From Beaufortia kweichowensis (lineage: Eukaryota > Chordata > Actinopteri > Cypriniformes > Gastromyzontidae): a stretch of DNA of 64,000 nt. The translations under genes and the position numbers were made by a program. The stretch lies in the NCBI GenBank assembly GCA_019155185.1, contig CM032801.1, positions 230,761-294,760 on the forward strand, in the 5' to 3' direction. Position 1 is the first letter of the stretch. Every line of letters starts with the position of its first letter. Shown in pieces: positions 49,640-61,500 of the stretch. The notes under the pieces were generated by a model. That model saw nothing but the letters and a program-made list of their open reading frames with translations. It was not told the DNA's origin and ran no database searches.

Positions 49640-52070
49640 TGGTAACTCGGAACCCAACAACAAACAACAAAAAGTATTGTTACATGCACTGTTTGTCATA
49701 TGTTTAGCTTAGCTTTCTCTGTCAGCAGTGAGGGGTTCGCATGTGATAAATGTAGGGAAATAGTTAGGCTGACAGGGAAGATCTCAGATCTAGTGCAATG
49801 TTTATCAAGAGCCAGAGCGCTTGACATCAAAGCAAAATTAAACGTGCTGGCTATGTAGTAATTTAGTACGATTATTGTACACGTCGGCATGAATCATGTT
49901 CGACTCCGTCAATCGGAGATTACTAAGAATAACATTAAAGAGGTGTGTGAACTCGCAAGTACGATGTCAGACGCAGTAATATGCTCTGGTCCTCTTCCTG
50001 CTTATCGTGGTGACGAGATACATAGCAGACTCTCATCAGTAAATGGTTGGATGTCTAAGTGGTGCCTGCAAAATAATATGGGCTTTATAGATAACGTGAA
50101 AAGTTTCTGGGGCAAACCTGACCTGTTGAAAAGAGATAGTCTTCAGCCCTCTTGGGGTGGAGCTGCTCTTTTATCTAGAAATATGGAACGTAGTCTTAAT
50201 GTTAGTATTAAACCTTGACTAACTGGGGCCCAGGTCAGGGAGCAGACAGACTGGCTTAACCAACCGCCTGCCAACCATCACGTGTCACACAGCACAGATA
50301 ATATACAGCACATAGAAATTCTGTCTTCTAAAAATCACTATATAGAGACTGTCTGTCCCCCGGACTAGCAATTACAAAAAACTGTGCAAACCTTGCAAGA
50401 GTAATTTAATAAATGTTCAACAAATGAAAAACAAACTAAATCCAGACAAACAATTAATATGCCTTGGCATGCTAAATATTAAATCACTCACTAATAAAGC
50501 ACTTTTTGTTAATGATATGATCACAGATCGTAAATTAGATGTGCTTTGTCTTACAGAAACATGGCTGAAGCCAGATGATTATATCACTTTGAATGAGTCT
50601 ATTCCCCAAGACTACTGTTATAAACATGAGCCTCGTCTAAAGGGCAGAGGGGAAGGTGTTGCTGCACTCTACAGTAATAACTTTAGCATTAGTCAGAAGT
50701 CTAATTTTAAATATGACTCCTTTGAAACAATGGTATTTAATATTATGTCATCTAATGTAAATGATTAAACATTCTTAAAATTTCTCCTGGCTACAGTGTA
50801 TAGGCCACCAGGGCACCACACAGACTTTATTAAAGAATTTGGTGACTTTATATCAGAATTAGTACTGGCCGCAGATAGAGTTCTTGTTGTCGGTGACTTT
50901 AATATTCATGTAGATAACGACCCGGACCGGAACACTAAATACAGTTGCTCTCCTGCGCCTAAAGAAAATTAAAGATAAAAGTCCAACTCCGTAGTATAAT
51001 CAGAACACACATGCACTAAAAAGGGCTGCCCGTCAAATGTAGCGCACCTTTAAGAAAATAAAACTAGAGGTATTCCGCATAGCTTGGAAGGATAGTGTCT
51101 CAAAATTCAGAAAAGCCTTAAAAAACTCTAGATCTGTCTACTTTGCATCATTAATAGAAGAAAATCAACACAACGCAAAAATTTTATTTAAAACAGTGGC
51201 TTAACAAAAAATAAATTATCACCATCCTCAGATGCCAGCATAGTAGTGATAAATTTAAGAATTTCTTTACAAATAAAATTTATGATAGTACAGAAAAAAT
51301 TATAACTATGCAACCAGAGGCTATATTCCCAGAACAGACGGAACATTCCAGCCCTCTTACTGAGCAACTGCAATTATTCTCAAACATAGAAAAGGATGAA
51401 CTGTTTAAGATAATTAAATCATCTAAATCAGCAACATGCATACTAGATCCAATCCCTACTACCTTATTAAAAGAGATGCTGCCTGAAATAATAGACCCTA
51501 TGTTAGTATTATAAACTCATCTCTAACATTAGGATATGTCCCTAAAGCATATAAGCTGTCCGTTATTGTGCCTATTATTAAAAAACCACAACTTGATCCT
51601 ACAGACTTAGCAAACTATAGACCTATATCCAATCTACCTTTCATTTCTAAACTACTTGAAAAGGTTGTTTCATCACAGCTATGCTCCTACCTCCATAGGA
51701 ATGAAATCTATGAGGAATTCCAGTCGGGATTTAGAGGTCTTACAGATCACAAGTCCAGTACAGAGTACCACAGGGATCTGTTCAAGGACCTCTACTCTTC
51801 GCCCTGTACATGTTGCCCTTAATTATAATTAAGAAACATGGAGTTAATTTTCACTGCTATGCCGACGATACTGAACTCTATATCTCCTCGAGGCCTCACG
51901 AAACACAGCAATTCACCAAAATGATGAAATGTATAGTTGACATAAAAACCTGGATGAGTAGCAACTTTCTGTTGTTGAACTCTGACAAAACAGAGGTGCT
52001 AACCATTAGACCTAAAGCTCCCACACTTAACCAACAGGAATATTATTTGTTTTATTTGTATTATTATTTG
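49640..52070 (+). mobile_element. L2-clade LINE copy B (same subfamily as copy A)
   Basis: On +: ORF1 esterase-like domain (49760-50218; IIVHVGMNHV, KRDSLQPSWGGAALLSRN), endonuclease (50424-50930; LGMLNIKSLTNKALFVNDM, CLTETWLKPDD, VVGDFNIHV), pre-RT region (51308-51510; SATCILDPIPTTLLKEM), RT (51545-52047; NYRPISNLPFISKLLEKVVS, VPQGSVQGPLLF, FHCYADDTELYIS). Deletions remove the end of the endonuclease (near 50930) and part of the RT palm (near 51740), and the copy stops at PKAPTLNQQEYYL. Frames are broken; inactive. Confidence 0.88.
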
Positions 52071-52074
52071 TAAG

Positions 52075-52262
52075 TTTATTTGTATAGCGCTTTAACAATA
52101 TAGCAGTTTCAAAGCAGCTTTACAGCAGAATAAACAGCATATCAAGCAGGGAAATATAAATATAACTGTTTCACACCCTTAGATGCAACAAGCACATCAG
52201 ATTGTTAGGGAAGTGTTCCCGGTTCCGGTTGGCCTAATAAATGCAGCCTAACAATCCCTTAG
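52075..52262 (-). mobile_element. L2 3'-UTR tail in opposite orientation
   Basis: Read on -, it ends AGCGCTATACAAATAAACTT, the L2 3' terminus. Its inner part (52162-52262) matches 3176-3272 next to copy A. It abuts the 3'-truncated end of copy B tail to tail. Confidence 0.7.
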
Positions 52263-52317
52263 AGGTTTTGATTTTTGGATTGTCTGTTTGTTTTGGTTTG
52301 TGTTGTCTGTTTCAGTT

Positions 52318-54777
52318 ATGGATCCCGCAACTCCCAGCCCGTCCGTAGTCGCCCATGCCAAGGCTTTCCTCTATCGGGGTCAGGAGGAGGAATCCGTCGA
52401 GGCCTACGCCCTGTGCTTCGCAGCCTTTGGGATGGTATCGGGGCTTCCCGAAGACAACCAGAGGCGTCTGTTTCTCTGGGGTCTTAACGACGCTACATGG
52501 GCCAAGTTGTCTGGATGGGGGCCATCTGGAGGCTTGGTGGAGAGTGTGGATTGGGTGTTGGCTAGTTGTGGGTGCCGCCCCCTCTGCCGCCTGGTCGAGA
52601 TGGCCGCCGCCGAGAGCTCTGCCAAGATGGCCGCCCCCGAGAGTCATGTCTCGGCCAAGTTGGCCGACCCAGAGCCCCATGTCCCGGCCAAGATGGCCGA
52701 CCGAGAGTTCCCAGACTCCGCCCCGGAGTTCCCAGACTCTGCCCCGGAGTTCCCAGACTCCGCCCCCTCCGAATATTTTCTCATATCTTCTCAAGAGATT
52801 TCTACCCTGTACTCCCTCAGGTCAGTGACTACTAGTAAGCTTAGTTCTTTACCTGTGGGAGTGTCTAGTCAGCCCTCAAGTGACACCAGTGTGTATTGGT
52901 CCAGCGCTCCAAGTCAGTCAAGTACAATGTTTGCACCTTCTAGTTATGTCCCAGTGCAGACAGGAAGTAGCTATGGGGATCTCTCTTTTCCCAAGCCTCA
53001 GGGTACCTTTGCTCAGTTTGCTCCTGCTACAAAGTATGTAAAGGTGGCAATAGCTTCACCCCAAGAGGTTTCTACCCAATCAGGGAGCCATCCGTGTTTA
53101 TATAGACCAGTTTCACTAGTTGTTGCGTCACCCCAAATGGGACCTTCCAGTCAGTTTGCTTCCCCCCAGGGAGGAAGTAGTGCATATAGTGGTACCCTTA
53201 CCCAATCTCAAGTCAGCTCTAGGAAACGTGTTTTTGAAGACTCTAGTAGTTTCAGTGGCCCTGTCCAGCCTCAAGATATCTTTAGCCAGTTTGCTCCTGG
53301 ATTTCCTTCCAAGTTTAGTTCCTCACAGCTAGTTTCTAGTCAGTCCACAAGTGATCCATGTTTATTTAGCCAGTACTCTCCAGCTTCACTGATTGGGCCT
53401 CAAATGGGCACATCGGCTCAATTTATGTCCTCTCAGGGAGAAGGTAGTGTTCGCAGTGGTTATTTGCCCCAGTCTCAGTTTGATTCTAGTAAACTTTCAT
53501 CTGGGTCTTTCAAACCCATCTCACCTCAGGCTGTTAGCACACAGCAAACTAGTGTTGCAAGCTCTCAGGGCAGTTCTGGCACTACTTTAGCAGGCTTTAG
53601 TCACCTTGCCTCTCAGGCCAAGAGTAGCTCTTACAGTGGGTCTTCACAACAGTTTAGTGCTTCCAGTCAGCCTGCCAGCGGGTCTCGTATACATGCAAAG
53701 CATTTGTCTTCGGCTGGAAGACTCTCCAGCCAGAGCGCTAGCAGCCAGGCTTTCCAAAGCCAGAATGCAGCAACTCTGGGCAGTTCTAGACCACCAGTGA
53801 CAGGAAGTTCGAGTCAGTTGGTTTCTGCACAGGGAGGTAATGGAAGTTTTGGTGATTTGTCCCTACAGTCTCAAAGTATCTCAAGTCAGTATACCCCTGC
53901 ATATTCTACTCGTGTTTCCTTACCTGCAGCTATTTCTAGCCAGCCCACTGGCAGTAAGGCTTCCCAGAACTTGTATGCTTCTGACTCCCAAGGGGGTTTT
54001 AGTCAGTTAACAATTTCTTATACCTCTGGCCTGGCACAGGGTGCAAGTAGCCTTCCTAGCAATTCATATAGGCAGTCTCAACGCAGCCCCAGTCAACTTA
54101 ACCTTGGTTCTTCTCAGTTAAGCGCAGTGGCTTCATCCCAGATTAGTCGTTATAGTCAAGCTGCTAAAACTTTGTCCCGGGGCCAAACTCCTCAAAGATG
54201 GCACCCATCTGTCTCTAGTTTGTGTCTAAGTAGTCATACCTCTGGTGCAGCTGTGTCACAGAGCAGGTTTTCCCCTCAAAGTGCTCCAGCTCCTAGTAAT
54301 CCCTCCACTGTAGACCATCCAAGCCTGTTTGCTCCTGGGAAGTCATGTCCAAAGTCATCTGTCTCTAGTTTGTCCCTAGGTAGTCAATCCTCTGGGCCCC
54401 CAGTTCCCGTCTCCTCTGGGCCCCCAGTTCCCGTCTCCTCTGGGCCCCCTGTTCCCGGCGCCTCTGAGTCCCCTGTTCCCGGCGCCTCTGAGTCCCCTGT
54501 TCCCGGCGCCTCTGAGTCCCCTGTTCCCGGTGCCTCTGAGTCCCCTGTTCCCGGCGCCTCTGAGTCCCCTGTTCCTGGCGCCCCTGAGTCCCCGGCGCAG
54601 CCACAGCAAGCCCCGGCGCAGCCGCAGCCGGACCCCGATCCTCCCGAGCCCGAGCCTCCAGAGCCCGAGCCTCCCGAACCTCCAGAGCCCGAACCTCCAG
54701 AGCCCAAGCCTCCGGAGCCAGAGCCCGAGCCTCCTGACCCCAAGCCTCCTGACCCCGAGCCTCCATTTGTTTGTTAA
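52318..54777 (+). CDS. Intact 819-aa gag-like protein with Ser/Gln-rich and Pro/Glu-rich repeats
   Basis: The longest open frame in the window. I chose ATG 52318 (MDPATPSPSVVAHAKAF) because a pyrimidine tract and TTTCAG lie just before it, which look like a splice acceptor; upstream codons in frame have no ATG. Residues 1-90 form an alpha-helical, Trp/Leu-rich module (SVEAYALCFAAFGMVSGLPE, RRLFLWGLND) resembling gag-like N-termini of fish retroelement-derived proteins. Then come four AKMA(A/D)-type repeats (about 100-135), EFPDSAP x3, a long Ser/Gln/Pro/Phe region (150-690) with an 88-90-residue internal duplication, eight-residue GASESPVP repeats (about 693-755), and a PEPEPPEPKPP tail. No protease, RT or zinc knuckle follows. 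I recall similar multi-copy predicted proteins in cyprinids; the function is unknown. Confidence 0.75.
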   Translation: MDPATPSPSVVAHAKAFLYRGQEEESVEAYALCFAAFGMVSGLPEDNQRRLFLWGLNDATWAKLSGWGPSGGLVESVDWVLASCGCRPLCRLVEMAAAESSAKMAAPESHVSAKLADPEPHVPAKMADREFPDSAPEFPDSAPEFPDSAPSEYFLISSQEISTLYSLRSVTTSKLSSLPVGVSSQPSSDTSVYWSSAPSQSSTMFAPSSYVPVQTGSSYGDLSFPKPQGTFAQFAPATKYVKVAIASPQEVSTQSGSHPCLYRPVSLVVASPQMGPSSQFASPQGGSSAYSGTLTQSQVSSRKRVFEDSSSFSGPVQPQDIFSQFAPGFPSKFSSSQLVSSQSTSDPCLFSQYSPASLIGPQMGTSAQFMSSQGEGSVRSGYLPQSQFDSSKLSSGSFKPISPQAVSTQQTSVASSQGSSGTTLAGFSHLASQAKSSSYSGSSQQFSASSQPASGSRIHAKHLSSAGRLSSQSASSQAFQSQNAATLGSSRPPVTGSSSQLVSAQGGNGSFGDLSLQSQSISSQYTPAYSTRVSLPAAISSQPTGSKASQNLYASDSQGGFSQLTISYTSGLAQGASSLPSNSYRQSQRSPSQLNLGSSQLSAVASSQISRYSQAAKTLSRGQTPQRWHPSVSSLCLSSHTSGAAVSQSRFSPQSAPAPSNPSTVDHPSLFAPGKSCPKSSVSSLSLGSQSSGPPVPVSSGPPVPVSSGPPVPGASESPVPGASESPVPGASESPVPGASESPVPGASESPVPGAPESPAQPQQAPAQPQPDPDPPEPEPPEPEPPEPPEPEPPEPKPPEPEPEPPDPKPPDPEPPFVC
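54394..54590 (+). repeat. 24-bp coding minisatellite in the gag-like ORF
   Basis: About nine in-frame 24-bp units: first SSGPPVPV-type, then GGCGCCTCTGAGTCCCCTGT TCCC encoding GASESPVP. Frame is kept through all units. Confidence 0.93.
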
Positions 54778-54779
54778 AT

Positions 54780-56078
54780 TAACATGATTTATGTATGTTT
54801 AAGATAAATAATTTATGTTTGTAATACAAACATGATTTTTATGTTTTTCATATATGCAGTGGTGTTTCAAAACTCACCTGGTTTTAAATTTTTAAAATAC
54901 TATAGGCTGACTTTCCTCAGTGTATTTTGTACGTCTACTTGTCTTAGCTACAACATTAATACTGTACAGTTTAAAAAATAATAATATTAAGACAAGAAAA
55001 AACATTTCTTGAATTAAATCACTGTATTTTTTAACAGTACAATAAATTCTTCAGAGTATGGGATACAGAAATAAAGCTTTCTCTGTGTGAAGTTAAAAAT
55101 AGCATTCCATGATCAAATGACTATGAACAAAAATAACATCCACTGTCATTAAGTAAAAGACGAGACACCATCAAACAGGTGTAGTGAAAAAGGTGAACAG
55201 TAATGAAAAGCATGAAGTAGTCCAAAGCTTCCCTTGGCGATTTTGTTTTTAATTTGAAAAGCAGTAAGACAAGACAAATCACTGTATAATTTTAACAGTA
55301 CAATTCATTTTTCAGAGTATGGGCTAAATTCCATGAACGGATGACCCTAAACTACAACATTTACTGTCATTAGACCAGATCTGATACAGTAAAATGCAAC
55401 AAAACAAACAATTAAAAGACAATTCACCGTCAAACAGGTGTAGTGAAAGAGATGGACAGTAAAGAGTAACAAGTAGTCTAAAGCTTCCCTTGACTTTTTT
55501 TTCCAGTTTTAAAAGCAGTAAGATGAGTCAAATCACTATGTTTAGCTTCAAAAATGTTCAGTTCTTTTAAACAATCAAATTTGACCAAGGAAAAAAACAA
55601 AAACAATTGTAATTTTTCACACAGTATGGGCTACAAAACATAAGCTTTCTCTGTATGAGGTTAAAAATAGCTTAAATTCAATGAACAAGTAATTATGAAC
55701 AACAGCATATCCTCTATCATTAAGTAAAAGATGAGGCACCATCAAACAGGTGTAGTGGAAAATGTGAACCGTAATGAAGAGCATGAAGTAGTCCAAAGCT
55801 TCTTTTTTTTGTTTTCAGTTTGAAAAGCAAAAGAAGACGATTCAAATCAACTGCATCAAGAATTTCAAGTTCTGGGTGGAGGTTCTTTTAACCAATCAAA
55901 TTTGACCAAGAAAAAAAAAGATATACACATCCAGACTACAAAATAAACAGTGGCCAACCTACATTATTAAACCGTTTAGGTATGATATAGGTTCTTTTTG
56001 TGAATGTGTGAAATGAAAAAGAAACTATGGTCCTTATTCAAAGAGGGAGGAAACTACCTTGTGTGCCATGGAAACACC
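54780..56078. repeat. Tandem satellite-like block (three units of about 260-310 bp)
   Basis: The phrase CAAACAGGTGTAGTG with flanking AAGTAGTCCAAAGCTTC occurs at about 55172, 55431 and 55743, and each is preceded by related text (TCAGAGTATGGG or CACAGTATGGG, then CATTAAGTAAAAGA-type). No coding potential. Confidence 0.8.
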
Positions 56079-56430
56079 TCACTCATAGAGTCTGTTTCTG
56101 AGAACTTGAGCTTTCTTTGATAGAGTGCAGCCTTCCAGCTCCATGACTATTTTCTGCAGTACCTCAAAGGTATATTTCATTTCAGGTGGGTAGTTGAGAT
56201 TTAGAGCATAGATTAGACCAAAAAGCATTGCCATAGCCAATGCAAAGTTATCCAAGCCTTGCAAGAGTTTCTGGCCTTCAAGTACAATTCCGATGTCCTC
56301 AGATCTGTCCTGAGATCTGAGAATGTAGATTCCCACTGTGGTCTCCTCAATGGATTTTTGGATGAAGGCTTCATCAGCAGCCTGCAGAATGAGACTAAAC
56401 AGAACACTGGGTACAGCTCTGGGAATATTA
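56079..56430 (-). CDS. Exon of a SAMD3-like / fish multi-copy protein (C-terminal)
   Basis: On -, from an acceptor-like TTCCCAG near 56420, the frame reads AVPSVLFSLILQAADEAFIQ, then SIEETTVGIYILRSQD and GLIYALNLNYPPEMKYTFEV + LQKIVMELEGC, to TGA at 56079-56081. The YALNL-YP--LKYTFEV-QKI-MEL signature is one I know from a multi-copy fish family annotated as sterile-alpha-motif (SAMD3-like) or uncharacterised. No other exon of it was found here, so this may be a lone exon, a pseudogene fragment, or a last exon joined to something upstream on -. Confidence 0.5.
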
Positions 56431-58585
<2,155 letters not shown>

Positions 58586-61500
58586 TTAACTTTGACAGGC
58601 ATGACACAGAAAATTCACTTTTGATGTTCTCTGGACACATGATTGGTGGTACCACCGATTGCAGCAGTCACAGGCAATCTGAAATTTAGCAAAAACGTAT
58701 CTTTCTGTTCTACCAGACAGACACTGATGGTATTGTGAAAAATATATCAAATACATTAAATAGTAAAGAGTAACTACTTACCCAGTAAGTATCACCACTT
58801 TCCTCACCACAGGTATGGCACAGCTGGCTCAGGTCATCTAAAACAACCAATTCACATGAGAAGATGACACAAATACTCCAAAGGCAATCAATGGCTTGAA
58901 CAATGTACTGTTTTTAAGGATTGATTGAGGATCACAAGGGAAAAAAAGTTATTACATTAGACATTGACAGGTCTGTAATTATTTAACGTAACATGCTAAA
59001 TTTGGTTCAATTTTCCCTTATAAAAAAGTCTGTCTGTGATCATGGGCATGATTGCATGTATAAAACAAGTACTACAGCAACAAATATTATATATATAGCA
59101 GTCAAAACATCCTTTTTTCAAGCTCTGGAAAGATATTGTTTGAATTCCATTTCTAGCCCAACTTCACTTTAATCATTTATTAATTTCAAATATTTTAAAA
59201 ATAGCATTAATGTGTAACATGGCTTTATTTTGAGACACTATTCAGAGAGGCAAAATTAAGTGAATTCCAAAATCTAAACCGTAACAATATAAACTGAACT
59301 GTAACAAGAAAGGTGTTTTTTTTTTACCAAAAAATGATAAAGAACACAGAGTTTGTTGTGCCTGTTTGTACGGCTAAATGTTGTTTTTATCCATATGACT
59401 AATTCTGATATTGTATTACTAAATAAAAACATTAAACAAAACAGTAATTATTGTTAATGGTTATCAATTTATATTTACAGAAAACTGCAACATGACCAGT
59501 TAACATGCAGGAGGGCTAACTGTAAATGTTTCGAAAGGTATAAGGATTTATTATGAAATAAACTATGATTATGATCTTTGACAAAAAAATAAAAATTGTC
59601 AGAAAATGGAATGCATTCACTGAGAAAGAGAGAAAAACACAGAGAGAAGTATTATTATTCATATTTTTACCCAGAATATTTGAACAGAAAGGTGTTGTGA
59701 GTGCATACGTGTAATATAATGTTTCATTCATACAGGAAATCCCTATTATGGACAAAGGTATGCTGAATAAAACTCAGAGACATATCTATAAGATTGCGAC
59801 TAAATGGTTTATTGTTCTTCAAGCTATATTTGGTATTTTTATATGGATAAACTATACATGCAATGCAATGCTAATCAAAAGCCTTTATCACTTTATAGAA
59901 TACTATATAAGATAATGATTTTGCCTCATTCTGTGATGTGAAACCACATCAGAATGTGTGTGGATATACATATATATATATATATTGTTGTGAAACCTTA
60001 CTACATATATGGAATAAACGTTTAATAAAAGTAATAAGCCCCATGAAGCCATGGTTTGCAGTGAATTTATAACAGCTAGGGAGCATTGTTAGCCACATCG
60101 CAAGCGTAGGCTTATTAATTGGGGCTTATTGCTTTATTATAGTATATTACAATAGAAAAGTTTTTTTCAAAAGTTTAATTTATTTCATTTATTCTATATT
60201 TTTGTTCAAATAAATGCAGGTGTTGTGTGTAATTATGACTTTTTTATTTCTCCCAACTTTTGACCGGTTCTGTACATCACACATACCGCTGTTCTGAAGT
60301 AGAGTGACAGCTATTGCTCTCCTCAGTTCTTCCACTCCTTCTGGTGTGTTAAGGAAATCAATTGGCTCCTCTCTTAGTATAAATTCAGCAAACTGAAAAA
60401 GGAAAATAATAAAAGAAGCAATTTTATTATAAAGGGAAATAAAACACAAATTTGACTTTAGCAGACCATGTACACCATAATTAGGAACTTAATTGTGTTT
60501 CCCGAGATCATACTTTAGGGCATTGGCAATTTAGGACAATGACAAAATTTGCTATTTAAAACCACTTACTTTTAATGCAAAGACACCGCAGGATGTGCCA
60601 TCTTGTTGTTCTGGGTGAGGCAGCTTACCACAGGACCACCTTGAAAAATTGCATCCCTTTTGTCGCATAAAAGCCCTTAACAAATGCAAATCATTTATAT
60701 TGTGATACCAGACCAAATCTTTTTTTTTATTTTTTTATAGAAATACTGTAGAGATCAGTTTTGCACATCAGAAGCACATTTTTGTGATGAACAACTTCAA
60801 ATACCTTGTTACATCCTGGCATTTTTTCAGTTTTGCTGGACTTTCTCCCAGAGGATCAAGGTAGAAAGCCTTCATTTGAGATGGCAGCATAACCTATAAA
60901 GATTTTAAACAGTGATAATGTCGATAAGAGAAAACAAGACATGCTAAACACCATCTTGGAAGACAGTTATTTTCATGGTTTAAAAAATATATATGTCTAA
61001 GAAAGAATGCTGCTTAGACTGGCTTGAGCTGCTTGAAATAATATCATAGTCTACAGATGTTTTCAATAAACATTTGCTGGCTGAGTGTTGGCCAGACATC
61101 TCAAAGAGATTCTTTCATTAATTCCCCAAACATGTTAATAGACCATTTAACTATTATATCAGATCCTAGTACATTATAAATATTGTTGTAATACCTGCAT
61201 AACACATGCAAATTGAAATTTTTCAATTGTTTACCACAAGTGTCCAATGGTGGTGGTCATTCACAATGCCTATGAGAGACTTGTACATTTTGGGATCAAC
61301 CTGAAATACTAAAAAAGAGAACTAAAATGTGTTCTGAATTTAATTTTTCATAATTGGTACATAAATAAATTTATATTTACAGTGCAAATCAACCTTTAAT
61401 TTAGATTTTTTTTTCCATTCCAAATGCTGGTCATCTCAAATGTGTCGATTTGGAAGGTTTGTTCTTCTGACTGTTGATTGTGACGCCTCACAAGAAGTCT

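Noticed and set aside
52060..52262. Twin-priming inversion as the cause of the L2 tail-to-tail junction
   Set aside because: Twin priming would put the inverted 5' part on the other side of the 3' tail.
52312..52794. Minus-strand Gly-rich open frames opposite the gag-like ORF (also 54365-54766)
   Set aside because: They are shadows of the + frame's repeats, with no start context or domain.
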